A DNA stretch of 64,000 nucleotides from Chitinophagaceae bacterium UBA4411 (GTDB taxonomy: Bacteria; Bacteroidota; Bacteroidia; Chitinophagales; Chitinophagaceae). The stretch covers positions 496,001-560,000 of the forward strand of contig DGQP01000002.1 in NCBI GenBank assembly GCA_002400415.1, given 5' to 3'. The position numbers were made by a program, and so were the translations under genes. This document shows, in pieces, positions 26,287 through 35,236 of this stretch; within the stretch, counting starts at the first letter, position 1, and every line of letters begins with the position of its first letter. The notes beneath the pieces are model-generated. The model was given only the letters and a program-made list of their open reading frames with translations, made no database searches and was not told the DNA's origin.

Positions 26287-27405
26287 TCAGGATCTTTTAT
26301 GATAATTAACAACCGCCCAGCCATTCAGCAGTACGGCAAACCCCAAAACTGTGAGCAACTGGTATTTGATATCTGCCAGGCCGCTTCCTTTCAGTACCAC
26401 CATCCGGATCACCTCGATAAAATAGGAAACCGGGTTAGCTTTGGTAATAGCCTGCGCCCACCCCGGCATGCTGTCAATCGAGGTGTATAGACCTCCCATT
26501 AATACAAAGATCATCATCAGGAAAAAAGAGATCAGCATCGCCTGCTGCTGGTTATTGGCATAAGTGGAGATTAGCAGACCCAGTCCCAGCACAGCCAGCA
26601 GGTAAACTGCGGCAAAAAGGTAAATGGTCAAAAAACTGCCTGCCGGGTAAATACCATATACGATCCAGGCAATACCGAAGCCAATTGTAAATACCAATAA
26701 CCCCAACATCCAGAAAGGGATCAGCTTCCCCAGGATGAAATGAAATTTTTTGACCGGGGTTACATTGATCTGCTCTATCGTCCCGATCTCCTTTTCCTTT
26801 ACAATATTAATTGCCGTGAGGTTGGCGCCAACCATTGTCAGCAGCAGTACCAGTATTCCCGGCACCATAAATACCTTATAGTTCATCGAAGGGTTGAACC
26901 AGTTAGAATTGGTGACTTCTATATTTGTTTCAGGACTGAAACGGGGGAATTGTATCCACTCCGTCCGCACTTCCTGGTTATAATCCTGGATAATGCTGCG
27001 CAGGTAGGAACTGCCCAACCCTGCTTTTACCCCGTTGATTGCATTGACGGCCATGAACAATTTTGATTCATTCTCTTTGACAAGATTCTTTTCAAAAGAG
27101 GCCGGTATTTCCAGTATAATATCCGCTTTGTCATGTTCAATCTCGCCAAGTGTCTTTTCGAAGGAGCTGGTATAATCTGTCAGAATAAAATAGCCCGAAG
27201 CGGTGATCTTATTAGTAAGGCTGCGGGAATAATCTGAACGGTCATGATCGATCACTGCCAGTTTGATATTCTTGATCTCATAATCGGCTGCCCATGGCAA
27301 TACGATCAGCTGGATGACAGGCATGATGAAAATGATCCGGAGAATGGAGGGATCTCTGAATATTTGCCTGAATTCCTTTTGCAATAAAAATTTCAATGTC
27401 CTCAT
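26287..27405 (-). CDS. ABC-2 type efflux permease (YbhR-like)
   Basis: Inner-membrane half of an ABC exporter. One N-terminal membrane segment (IIFIMPVIQLIVLPWA), a large extracytoplasmic domain (about residues 40-170), then about five membrane segments (from VPGILVLLLTMVGANL on), the ABC2_membrane_3 layout. 372 residues. Its start overlaps the stop of the preceding permease by 4 bp (ATGA at 27405), so the pair is coupled and probably heterodimeric. Last gene of the TetR-controlled operon. Confidence 0.92.
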   Translation of the reverse strand: MRTLKFLLQKEFRQIFRDPSILRIIFIMPVIQLIVLPWAADYEIKNIKLAVIDHDRSDYSRSLTNKITASGYFILTDYTSSFEKTLGEIEHDKADIILEIPASFEKNLVKENESKLFMAVNAINGVKAGLGSSYLRSIIQDYNQEVRTEWIQFPRFSPETNIEVTNSNWFNPSMNYKVFMVPGILVLLLTMVGANLTAINIVKEKEIGTIEQINVTPVKKFHFILGKLIPFWMLGLLVFTIGFGIAWIVYGIYPAGSFLTIYLFAAVYLLAVLGLGLLISTYANNQQQAMLISFFLMMIFVLMGGLYTSIDSMPGWAQAITKANPVSYFIEVIRMVVLKGSGLADIKYQLLTVLGFAVLLNGWAVVNYHKRS

Positions 27406-28508
27406 GCCAGGCGGATTTTAAAGTTCTTAATAGCAAGACCCAGGAAAAAAATAAGCATCCCGGTTAATATCAGCGTCTCTTTCCAGACTGCGTGCAGGCC
27501 GATGCCTTTGATCATGACTGATTTTACAATACTGTAATACCATTTGGCAGGGACAATATTTGACACAGTCCGCAACGGCAATGGCATATTTTCCACCGGA
27601 AACATAAAACCACTGAGCATTACTGTTGGCAGGAAGAGTGCGACCAGCGAAATAAACATGGCCGTTTGCTGGGATTCAGCCCTGGATGATATCAGCAAAC
27701 CCAATGCTAAAGACACGAGGGTAAATAAAAGACTTTCAAAAACCAGCAATAACAGGCTTCCGTTAATGGGCACATCCAGAACGAATACACTTAATAACAG
27801 AATACTGGTGATATTGACAGAAGATAACAAAAGATAAGGGACAGCTTTTGCAATAACGATCCGGAAAGGTTTCATCGGAGATACTAGCATGATTTCCATC
27901 GTGCCCATTTCCTTTTCCCGGACAATTGTAATGGCAGTCATCATCGTACAAACGAGCAGTAAAACCATTGCCATCACACCCGGTACAAAATTATAGGCGC
28001 CTTTCAGCTCCGGGTTATACAGCATCCGCATCTCCGTACTGATCGTATAAGGTAATTTCCGGCCTTGGGTGATCCTGTCCTGGTAATCCATAATGACAGC
28101 TGTGGCATAGTTGGTGAGTGTGTTTGCCACATTGGGATCTGAAGCATCTGCGATCAGTTGCACCTGCGCCTTATTAAAATGCTGCAGGTCTTCATTAAAG
28201 CTGGCAGGGAAAATAACAGCCAGTTTGATCCTGCCTTTTTTAAAGATGGGTTCAATCTCATCAGCCGAATGAATAACCTGATCCACTTCAAAATACCGGC
28301 TTGCTTCAATTTGAGCAATCAGCGAAGTTGAAGCTGCATCATTAGAAGGATCAAGGATGGCAATTTTCGAATTCTTTACTTCATTGGTAAGTGCAAACCC
28401 AAAAATAATGATCTGCACCACCGGCATTCCCAGCAGGATGAACATCGTCCGTTTATCCCTGAAAATGTGGTAAAATTCTTTTCTTACAAATGCTATAAAT
28501 TGCTTCAT
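27402..28508 (-). CDS. ABC-2 type efflux permease (YbhS-like)
   Basis: Paralogue of the next gene with the same topology: N-terminal membrane segment (MFILLGMPVVQIIIFGFAL), extracytoplasmic domain with SLIAQIEASRYFEV, then a C-terminal membrane block (VPGVMAMVLLLVCTMMTAI). 368 residues. A 98-bp gap to the upstream ATPase gene contains a lone octamer array. Confidence 0.92.
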   Translation of the reverse strand: MKQFIAFVRKEFYHIFRDKRTMFILLGMPVVQIIIFGFALTNEVKNSKIAILDPSNDAASTSLIAQIEASRYFEVDQVIHSADEIEPIFKKGRIKLAVIFPASFNEDLQHFNKAQVQLIADASDPNVANTLTNYATAVIMDYQDRITQGRKLPYTISTEMRMLYNPELKGAYNFVPGVMAMVLLLVCTMMTAITIVREKEMGTMEIMLVSPMKPFRIVIAKAVPYLLLSSVNITSILLLSVFVLDVPINGSLLLLVFESLLFTLVSLALGLLISSRAESQQTAMFISLVALFLPTVMLSGFMFPVENMPLPLRTVSNIVPAKWYYSIVKSVMIKGIGLHAVWKETLILTGMLIFFLGLAIKNFKIRLA

Positions 28509-28516
28509 TACTTTAG

Positions 28517-28548
28517 TAGTTGACAGGTTGAAATGTTTACCAGTTGAT
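28517..28548. repeat. Lone 8-bp-period array before permease gene
   Basis: Four abutting octamers: TAGTTGAC (28517), AGGTTGAA (28525), ATGTTTAC (28533), CAGTTGAT (28541). It lies 8 bp upstream of the permease start, and no inverted partner is seen in the spacer. Confidence 0.45.
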
Positions 28549-28606
28549 AAGACTACTATTCAAAGTGGCCTTAATTCCCGATAGGTATTTCGCCCTTTTT
28601 TATTCA

Positions 28607-29353
28607 CTAGTCTGCTGACCGCACTGCTTTCCTGGCCAGTTTCAAAAACACATCGTCCATAGTTGCCACGCCATAGGTTTTTTTTAATTGCTGCGGGGTA
28701 TCCAATGCATCGATTCTTCCGTCCACCATAATCGATACCCTGTTACAATACTCCGCCTCATCCATATAGTGCGTGGTAACAAAAATGGTAATGCCAGCAT
28801 TTGCTGCCTGGTAAATCATATTCCAGAATTCTCTTCTTGTTACTGGATCAACCCCCCCTGTCGGCTCATCCAGGAAAACAATTTTTGGTTCGTGGAAAAT
28901 GGCGACAGAGAAGGCCAGTTTTTGTTTCCAGCCGAGAGGCAGCGATTTTACCAGCTTATCCCCTTCTGCTGTGAGATGCAACCGGTCCAGCACCACAGCC
29001 GTTTTTTCTTTGATGAATTGATTGCTCTTTCCATAGATGCCTGCATAAAACCGGATATTCTCTTTTACGGTCAGATCCTCATACAGGGAGAACTTCTGGC
29101 TCATATACCCGATATTCTGCTTGATCTTTTCATTCTCTTTATATACATCAAAGCCTGCAACACTTGCTTTACCTGAAGTGGGCATCGACAACCCTGATAA
29201 CATCCGCATGGCCGTTGTCTTACCGGCCCCGTTTGCTCCCAGGAAACCAAATATTTCCCCCCGGTACACGTCAAAAGAGATAGCATCCACCGCAGTAAAA
29301 CTGCCGAAACGCTTGCTAAGATGTTCTGCTGTTATGACCCTATCAGTACTCAT
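28607..29353 (-). CDS. ABC exporter ATPase, second domain (YbhF C-half-like)
   Basis: Walker A GANGAGKTT near residue 38 and Walker B VFLDEPTGGVD. The signature motif is degenerate: LPLGWKQ instead of LSGGQ, as in the second nucleotide-binding domain of YbhF-type fused ATPases. 248 residues. Its ATG immediately follows the TAA of the upstream ATPase gene, so the two probably form the ATPase heterodimer that is a single fused protein in E. coli. Confidence 0.93.
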   Translation of the reverse strand: MSTDRVITAEHLSKRFGSFTAVDAISFDVYRGEIFGFLGANGAGKTTAMRMLSGLSMPTSGKASVAGFDVYKENEKIKQNIGYMSQKFSLYEDLTVKENIRFYAGIYGKSNQFIKEKTAVVLDRLHLTAEGDKLVKSLPLGWKQKLAFSVAIFHEPKIVFLDEPTGGVDPVTRREFWNMIYQAANAGITIFVTTHYMDEAEYCNRVSIMVDGRIDALDTPQQLKKTYGVATMDDVFLKLARKAVRSAD

Positions 29354-30271
29354 TTAATTTTTCATTAAAGCCATGAAACAATCTTCGATGTTGGGCTTTG
29401 TCTCTTTGATCTCAAAAGGATATCCTTTTTGCAGCAAATAGTTCTTCAATTCCTCCGCACTATTATTAGCCTTCAAAACCGCATGGTGATATTCTCCAAA
29501 GGGATATGCATCTTCCAGTAGTTCTGCTTTTTTCAGATCTGCTAACAGATTCAGCATATCGCTGCTCTTCGCTGCCATGATCTTTTTCCCAAATGCGCTT
29601 ACTACACCCTCCGGTGTATCGATTGACAGAATTTTGCCCGATTGTATTAATGCCACCCTGTCACAAAGACTTGCTTCATCCATATATGGAGTAGATACGA
29701 GTATTGTAATACCCTGCGCTTTCAGTTTTCTCAGCATTTCCCAGAATTCCTTTCTTGAAACGGCATCAACACCTGTCGTTGGTTCATCAAGGAATAATAC
29801 TGAAGGCCGGTGAATCAGGGCACAACTCAACGCCAGCTTTTGTTTCATACCACCTGAAAGCTTACCCGCTTTCCTCTCTTTAAATGGCTCAATCTGCGAG
29901 TAGATATCTTTGATCAGGTCATAATTTTCTTCCACAGATGTATTGAAAATGGTGGCAAAAAAATCCAGGTTCTCCTTCACTGTCAGGTCCTGGTATAAAG
30001 AAAAACGGCCGGGCATATATCCCACACGCTGGCGGATTAATTTGTAATCTTTTACCACATCCAGCCCGTCAACCGTTGCTGTTCCTTCCTCTGCCAGCAA
30101 CAGTGTTGTCAGTATCCTGAATAAAGAGGTTTTGCCGGCACCATCCGGTCCGATGATGCCAAAGAGTTCTCCTTTATCCACTTCAAAACTGATACCCTGC
30201 AAAGCAGTAGTCACTGCCTTTTTAGTACCATACTTTTTACTGATATTATTTACAACAACTGATTTCATCAA
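29354..30271 (-). CDS. ABC exporter ATPase, first domain (YbhF N-half-like)
   Basis: Walker A GPDGAGKTS near residue 42, canonical signature LSGGMKQKLALS, Walker B VLFLDEPTTGVD. 305 residues, with a C-terminal extension of about 75 residues (AEELKNYLLQKGYPFE...) typical of such exporters. Start overlaps the hlyD stop by 4 bp (ATGA). Confidence 0.94.
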   Translation of the reverse strand: MMKSVVVNNISKKYGTKKAVTTALQGISFEVDKGELFGIIGPDGAGKTSLFRILTTLLLAEEGTATVDGLDVVKDYKLIRQRVGYMPGRFSLYQDLTVKENLDFFATIFNTSVEENYDLIKDIYSQIEPFKERKAGKLSGGMKQKLALSCALIHRPSVLFLDEPTTGVDAVSRKEFWEMLRKLKAQGITILVSTPYMDEASLCDRVALIQSGKILSIDTPEGVVSAFGKKIMAAKSSDMLNLLADLKKAELLEDAYPFGEYHHAVLKANNSAEELKNYLLQKGYPFEIKETKPNIEDCFMALMKN

Positions 30272-31206
30272 TTAAATTTTACTTCGCCGTACATCCCTAT
30301 TTTGAGGTATCCATCGTTCTTCACTTTTACTTTGATCGCATAGACCAGGTTAGCTCTTTCATCTTTTGTCTGGATCGTCTTCGGAGTAAACTCCGCCTTA
30401 TCTGCCACCCAGGTGATCGTACCCGGTAATTCTTTGTACTTATCTGCCCCGTCATCAACCAATACTTTTACTGCCTGTCCGAGTTTTACCTGTGAAAGCT
30501 GGGTACCGGTGATATAAGCCCTTAATGTCATGATGCTGAGATCTGCGATCTTATACAATGCTTTTCCCGAAGCAGTGATCTCGCCCTGTTCGGCGTATTT
30601 AGCAAGCACCGTCCCGTTAGCTGGATTAAGCACAGCCGCTCTCTTCAACTGATCGTCCAGCTGAGCTATTCTTTTTTCAAGCGGTTTGCCTTCACTGAGA
30701 ATGCCTCTGTTCTGTGTAGCCACATTGCTGCGCTGCACATTGATCTGCTGCTGCGTAACGGCAATATTCTTTCTCGCAACATCTGCCTGTGCAGTAATAT
30801 CGTCCAGTTGCTTACCGGTAGCTGCGTCCTGTTTCAGCAGGTTCTGGATCCTTGTTTGTTCATGCAGCAGGTTATCCAGCTGGGACTGCTGCACAGCAAG
30901 CTGGTTTTCCAGTAACCGCACCTGCGGAGCCACGTCAGCTGTTTTCTCATTCAGCGCCTGGATATTGGCTTCCACCTGTTCTTTTTGCAGTGAAATATTA
31001 GCCGCGTCCACCACTGCAACAATACTGTCCTTTGGAATTGTCTGCCCTTCTTCAACAGAGAAGCTGACTATTTTCCCTGCCAATTCTGAAGAAACAATTA
31101 CTTCATCAGCTTCAAAAGTTCCGGTAGCATCGAACTTACCGTTTCCGTTTTTGCACGAGGTGAGCAGCAATAGGGTAACAGCTGCCGATAATTTTAAATA
31201 CTTCAT
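30268..31206 (-). CDS. HlyD-family membrane-fusion lipoprotein (YbhG-like)
   Basis: Periplasmic adaptor linking the ABC exporter to the TolC partner. Lipoprotein signal ending LLLLTSC (C18). Biotinyl-lipoyl halves SSELAGKIVSFSVEEGQTI and LNPANGTVLAKYAEQGEI flank a long coiled-coil hairpin (about residues 75-190, rich in Gln/Leu/Ala). 312 residues. Confidence 0.93.
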   Translation of the reverse strand: MKYLKLSAAVTLLLLTSCKNGNGKFDATGTFEADEVIVSSELAGKIVSFSVEEGQTIPKDSIVAVVDAANISLQKEQVEANIQALNEKTADVAPQVRLLENQLAVQQSQLDNLLHEQTRIQNLLKQDAATGKQLDDITAQADVARKNIAVTQQQINVQRSNVATQNRGILSEGKPLEKRIAQLDDQLKRAAVLNPANGTVLAKYAEQGEITASGKALYKIADLSIMTLRAYITGTQLSQVKLGQAVKVLVDDGADKYKELPGTITWVADKAEFTPKTIQTKDERANLVYAIKVKVKNDGYLKIGMYGEVKFN

Positions 31207-31238
31207 AATAACTTGTTTTAACCTCTCCGGGGAGGCGC

Positions 31239-32513
31239 TTATTGTTTTCCTGAAATAGTTTGATAGTTGATCTGTGCCTGTAATAATTGTACCTGGTGAG
31301 TAATGAGCAATTGTCTTGCCTGGTCTTCCGCATTTACTTCTTTGAGATAATCATTGGCCGTAATCACACCATTTTCCAATTGGGCTTTAGCAGCATCTTT
31401 TACACTTGCCCGCAGGGAAATGATTTCGTAATCAGAGACCACCAGTTTCAGCAACTTATCAATTTCAGCCTGCTGCTGTTTTAACTGTGAATTGGTATTG
31501 AGTAAAAATGTTTCTTTCTGAATATCCACGATCTGCTGGTTAACTTTTACCAGTTCCTTCTCTTTCTTCTTTGTATACAATCCGCCCAGCGCCCAGTTGA
31601 AACGAATACCGCCGATATAATAGAAATCAAATTCATTTTTTAACTGGTTCAGACCGGGACGGCCATACCCCCCCTGGGCAAAAAGGCTGGCTTTGGGCAA
31701 ATTTTTCGCTGTAATCAGTTTATCCTGCTGACCGATCAGTTTTGACTGAACATTGTATAGTTTTAATTCAGGTCTTGCTATTTCTTCGCCAATGGGTACA
31801 GCTGTTGATACCGGCTTTTCTAATTGCACATCTGCTTTCAATGGTTGTCCAACAAATAATGCCAGCGCATCCACCAGCCCTGTTCTTGAGGATTTGATCT
31901 CAATTGACCGCTGATCTGTTTTTAATAACTCAGCCTTCAGCATATTCAGGCTGGAACGGAATGCCACACCATTTTGTACCTGGGCCTCTATCCTTTTGAT
32001 ACCGGTATTGATATCCGCTTTCACCAGTTCCACCTGCTTCAGTTGCTCATCAAGATAAAGTACGCTCAGGTAGAGCTGGTTGATCCTTTCTTTTAACTTG
32101 TATAGCTCCACTTCCACTTTCTGGTCTTCCACCGTTGCATTCAATTGCTGGTAAACTTTTTGTTCTTTCGTGGCACCACCATCAAAAATCAGCTGACTGA
32201 CATCAGCGAGCAGCTTATACTGGTCTTTTGAAGCAGGCTCAATGGTAATACCGGGCAGAGAAACAGGGACACTTGTTACATCTGACTGGTAAGTGGCCTG
32301 CCCGGTGACTGTAAGTTGTGGCAAAAATCCCTTCTGCAGGTTTTCAATATTAATAGCAGCCGTTTGCCGGATAAGATCCTTTTGCTTTATCACCGGGTAA
32401 TTTTTTTGAGACAAAGCATAAGCCTGTTGCAAATCCAGTTTACTCAATTCCTGACCTATCATCATTGCCGGCAAAAAAAGGGGGAAAACAAGGTATATTA
32501 GCGACTTAACCAT
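31239..32513 (-). CDS. TolC-family outer-membrane efflux protein
   Basis: Outer-membrane channel with periplasmic alpha-barrel. Signal peptide MVKSLIYLVFPLFLPAMMIGQ, then two repeats of long amphipathic helices (QEKVYQQLNATVEDQKVEVELYKLKERINQLYL and its C-terminal counterpart). 424 residues. The start codon lies inside a TetR-type palindrome (32506-32521), so repressor bound there could also act on tolC onward. 24 bp after tetR. Confidence 0.93.
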   Translation of the reverse strand: MVKSLIYLVFPLFLPAMMIGQELSKLDLQQAYALSQKNYPVIKQKDLIRQTAAINIENLQKGFLPQLTVTGQATYQSDVTSVPVSLPGITIEPASKDQYKLLADVSQLIFDGGATKEQKVYQQLNATVEDQKVEVELYKLKERINQLYLSVLYLDEQLKQVELVKADINTGIKRIEAQVQNGVAFRSSLNMLKAELLKTDQRSIEIKSSRTGLVDALALFVGQPLKADVQLEKPVSTAVPIGEEIARPELKLYNVQSKLIGQQDKLITAKNLPKASLFAQGGYGRPGLNQLKNEFDFYYIGGIRFNWALGGLYTKKKEKELVKVNQQIVDIQKETFLLNTNSQLKQQQAEIDKLLKLVVSDYEIISLRASVKDAAKAQLENGVITANDYLKEVNAEDQARQLLITHQVQLLQAQINYQTISGKQ

Positions 32514-32521
32514 TTGGTTAA
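32506..32521. promoter_or_regulatory. TetR-type operator O2, over the tolC start codon
   Basis: Arms TTAACCA and TGGTTAA with spacer TT. This is the exact reverse complement of operator O1. It covers the tolC ATG (32511-32513). Confidence 0.75.
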
Positions 32522-32537
32522 TTTTAGATGAAAAAAA

Positions 32538-33155
32538 CTATTTTTTGATTGAATCAATGATAAATTTGGGTATCTCTTTTTTTCGCTGCTGCATGATCAG
32601 GCGGAACTGCAATTCATCCAGCCCCAGATTTTTCTGCAACATCGGTTTGGCCACAAACGGAAAGATGGCCATTGATATCAGGTTCATCAGCAGGTGCAGC
32701 GGACTGATTCTTTTGATGGTACCTTTCTTGACTTCTCTTTCTATCTGTTCCAGAAATTTTGTAGGGTCGGGTTTTGTCCTGCCTGCCCATACTTTATCCA
32801 GAAAATGCTCAGGATCCTGGTTAATCTCATTCAATACAAATAGCGGCAGGTAAGGGTTTTGCATAACGACTTCAATATATTCTTCACAAAAGCTCTCTAT
32901 TTTCTCAAACAAAGGCTGATCTGCATTGAACACCTGGTTGATCTTGGGAAACAGCTTTTGAGCAGCTTCCAGGAAGATCACTTCAAATAACTGCTCTTTG
33001 TTTTTAAAATAATAATGTAATAATGCTTTATTGATGCCTGCCTCATCGGCAATATCCTGCATACGGGCGCCGGCCATTCCCTTCAGCACAAAGATGTTTT
33101 TTGCGGCAGCCAGTATACGTTCTTCCGTTGGTTTGTCTTTTTTGGCTTTGCTCAT
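32538..33155 (-). CDS. TetR-family transcriptional repressor
   Basis: N-terminal HTH (residues about 12-58: RILAAAKNIFVLKGMAGARMQDIADEAGINKALLHYYFKNKEQLF) and an all-helical ligand domain. 205 residues. First gene of the efflux operon, so probably autoregulating it; matching palindromes lie at its promoter and at the next gene. The arrangement tetR-adaptor-ATPase-permease-permease parallels E. coli cecR-ybhGFSR with tolC added. The inducer is unknown. Confidence 0.93.
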   Translation of the reverse strand: MSKAKKDKPTEERILAAAKNIFVLKGMAGARMQDIADEAGINKALLHYYFKNKEQLFEVIFLEAAQKLFPKINQVFNADQPLFEKIESFCEEYIEVVMQNPYLPLFVLNEINQDPEHFLDKVWAGRTKPDPTKFLEQIEREVKKGTIKRISPLHLLMNLISMAIFPFVAKPMLQKNLGLDELQFRLIMQQRKKEIPKFIIDSIKK

Positions 33156-33158
33156 GTT

Positions 33159-33174
33159 TTAACCAAATGGTTAA
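33159..33174. promoter_or_regulatory. TetR-type operator O1 at the tetR promoter
   Basis: Arms TTAACCA and TGGTTAA with spacer AA, 3 bp upstream of the tetR ATG and abutting the -7 element at 33175. A repressor here would cover the transcription start. Confidence 0.78.
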
Positions 33175-33206
33175 CAAAAGTAAATATTGCCCTCAAACCG
33201 GCCAAA
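33175..33206 (-). promoter_or_regulatory. Promoter of the tetR-efflux operon
   Basis: On the coding strand: -33 TTTG (33203-33206), 20 bp, -7 TACTTTTG (33175-33182). Both match the Bacteroidota primary sigma consensus TTTG / TAnnTTTG with normal spacing. Confidence 0.65.
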
Positions 33207-33256
33207 AGAATATTTGCCGGTTGCTGATTTTTGAGGATGAACTGCTGATTTTAAAC

Positions 33257-33288
33257 AGCGAAAGGTCTGCTTCTGCAGACCTTTCGCT
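33257..33288 (-). terminator. Terminator after hmgA
   Basis: A perfect 14-bp stem, AGCGAAAGGTCTGC (33257-33270) and its complement (33275-33288), loop TTCT, 20 bp after the hmgA stop. The following T content is modest (GTTTAAAA). Confidence 0.8.
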
Positions 33289-33307
33289 ATTGTTTATTTT
33301 ACAGCAT

Positions 33308-34465
33308 CTATTCTGCCCAGCTCATTACATAATCCTGGTTCTCAATTTCGAGGGCCTGCTTCGTAAGCATCAGGGGACGGAATGTATCTACCATCACTGC
33401 CAGTTCCTTTGTTTCTTTGGCGCCAATACTTTTTTCCACGGCACCGGGATGCGGTCCATGCGGTATACCTGCTGGGTGCAGGGTGATCATTCCCCTGGTC
33501 ACATGCTTGCGGCTCATAAATTCTCCTGCCACGTAGTACAATACCTCATCACTATCAATATTACTATGGTTATAGGGAGCAGGAATCCCCTGCGGATGAT
33601 AATCATACATCCTGGGTACAAAAGAACAAACCACAAAAGAACTGGTTTCAAACGTCTGGTGAACAGGTGGTGGCATATGCACTCTTCCTGTAATAGGTTC
33701 AAAATCATGAATAGAAAAAATATAGGGATAGCAGCATCCGTCCCAGCCGATCACATCAAAAGGATGGGTGCCATAATGCAAACCATAGAGCATTCCTTTC
33801 TTTTTGGCTTTGATCAGGAAATCTCCTTTCTCATCAAACGTTTTCAAATCCTGTGGCGGACGAATATCCCGTTCACAATACGGTGAGTGTTCCATCAGCT
33901 GGCCGTATTTACTCATATATCTTTTGGGATATCGTATGGGTGAAAAAGATTCAACAATAAATAACCTGTTATCAGCTGTATTGAAACTTATTTGGTAGAT
34001 AGTACCCCTGGGCAGCATAATATAGTCACCATAGGAAAAAGGAAGTTCTCCATATTGCGTATGAACAATACCACTTCCTTCGTGCACAAAAACCAGTTCG
34101 TCTGCATCCGTATTCTTGTAATAATAACCCGTCATACTTTCCTGCGGAGCTGCCAGTACGATATGGCAATCATTATTCACCAGTACAGGTACGCGGCTCT
34201 GTAAATAGTCCTTTACAGGTTTTACTTTAAACCCTTCCAGGCTCCGGTGCTTCAGCATTTTTTCTTCTGCCACCTGTGGCGATACATCTATTTGCGGTTC
34301 TGTTTTGATGATCTGTGTAGGCGGGTGGCAATGATACAACAAAGCATAATCATCACTGAATCCTTCCGTGGAAAATAATTGTTCGTTATATAACCCGCCA
34401 TCGGGCTTATGAAATTGCGTATGGCGTTTATGCGGAATAGTTCCGAGTGTATAATAATGAGGCAT
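33308..34465 (-). CDS. hmgA: Homogentisate 1,2-dioxygenase
   Basis: Fe(II) cupin enzyme that opens the homogentisate ring in tyrosine/phenylalanine breakdown. Starts MPHYYTLGTIPHKRHTQF; the cupin core (VHEGSGIVHTQYGELPFSYGDYIMLPRG) and the iron-site region (residues about 300-345, EVLYYVAGEFMSRKHVTRGMITLHPAGIPHGP) are intact. 385 residues, shorter than the roughly 440-residue proteobacterial and human forms but usual for this phylum. No other tyrosine-degradation gene is nearby. Confidence 0.93.
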   Translation of the reverse strand: MPHYYTLGTIPHKRHTQFHKPDGGLYNEQLFSTEGFSDDYALLYHCHPPTQIIKTEPQIDVSPQVAEEKMLKHRSLEGFKVKPVKDYLQSRVPVLVNNDCHIVLAAPQESMTGYYYKNTDADELVFVHEGSGIVHTQYGELPFSYGDYIMLPRGTIYQISFNTADNRLFIVESFSPIRYPKRYMSKYGQLMEHSPYCERDIRPPQDLKTFDEKGDFLIKAKKKGMLYGLHYGTHPFDVIGWDGCCYPYIFSIHDFEPITGRVHMPPPVHQTFETSSFVVCSFVPRMYDYHPQGIPAPYNHSNIDSDEVLYYVAGEFMSRKHVTRGMITLHPAGIPHGPHPGAVEKSIGAKETKELAVMVDTFRPLMLTKQALEIENQDYVMSWAE

Positions 34466-34472
34466 AGCAATA

Positions 34473-34503
34473 AGTTAATTAGTTTATTGGGAATTAGTTA
34501 ATC
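34473..34503. repeat. Lone AT-rich octamer array upstream of hmgA
   Basis: AGTTAATT (34473), AGTTTATT (34481), GGGAATT (34489, one base short), AGTTAATC (34496). The units match those of the TPR-rpe element at 37938-38036. It lies in the hmgA / phosphoesterase divergent spacer; the rest of that 235-bp spacer shows no clear motif. Confidence 0.45.
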
Positions 34504-34700
34504 AGGCGCTAAGCCCGGAAAGTTGTTTTTATTCCTGTTTCTCTAATTCCAGGGAAACCATAAGGAAATAGTATTTCCATTTTCTTTTGTCAATGAAATA
34601 AGTAAAGTTCCTGTTGAATGGCATAATTAACCGTTGAAGTAAAGTTAGGAAATACTAATTTACAGCGTTCACTTTAAAAGAATGAGCACAGCCTTTACCA

Positions 34701-35201
34701 ATGACACGGATAGGATTGATATCAGATACCCACGGCTACCTTGATGAAGCCGTATTCAGGCACTTTGAGAATTGTGACGAGGTCTGGCATGCGGGGGATT
34801 TTGGAGCAGCTGTAGCTGAAAAGTTTAAAGAGGTTAAGAAGTTCAAAAAATTTAGAGGGGTCTGCGGTAATATTGATGACCAGGTGATACGAAACGAATT
34901 CCCCGAACAGCTTGTTTTTATGTGTGAAGAAGTTAAAGTAATGATGCGGCATATCGGGGGGGCTCCACCCAAATACAATCCCGAGACAAGAAAAGAGCTG
35001 CAACTTCACCAGCCGCAATTATTCATCAGCGGGCATTCGCATATTTTGAAAGTAATCTATGATGATAACATCAATTGCCTGTATATGAACCCCGGTGCTG
35101 CGGGCAAACATGGCTGGCATAAAATAAGAACATTAATCCGTTTTACGGTTGATGGGAAAAATATGAAAGATTGCGAAGTGATCGAGCTGGGTAAGAGGTA
35201 A
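34701..35201 (+). CDS. YfcE/MJ0936-type metallophosphoesterase
   Basis: Small calcineurin-like phosphodiesterase. Metal-binding motifs in order: D-x-H in SDTHG (residues 8-12), GD in HAGDFG, GNIDD (N/D), and GHSH near the C-terminus with NPGAAG. 166 residues. The substrate is unknown; family members hydrolyse phosphodiesters in vitro. Confidence 0.9.
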   Translation: MTRIGLISDTHGYLDEAVFRHFENCDEVWHAGDFGAAVAEKFKEVKKFKKFRGVCGNIDDQVIRNEFPEQLVFMCEEVKVMMRHIGGAPPKYNPETRKELQLHQPQLFISGHSHILKVIYDDNINCLYMNPGAAGKHGWHKIRTLIRFTVDGKNMKDCEVIELGKR

Positions 35202-35206
35202 AAAAA

Positions 35207-35226
35207 TCCCGGTCAGCTGACCGGGA
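35207..35226 (-). terminator. Terminator after the 35237 membrane-protein gene
   Basis: A 20-bp perfect palindrome (TCCCGGTCAG and its complement) is followed on the minus strand by a run of Ts (A-run 35201-35206). It lies between convergent genes and can serve both. Confidence 0.8.
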
Positions 35227-35236
35227 CAGGCTTTCT

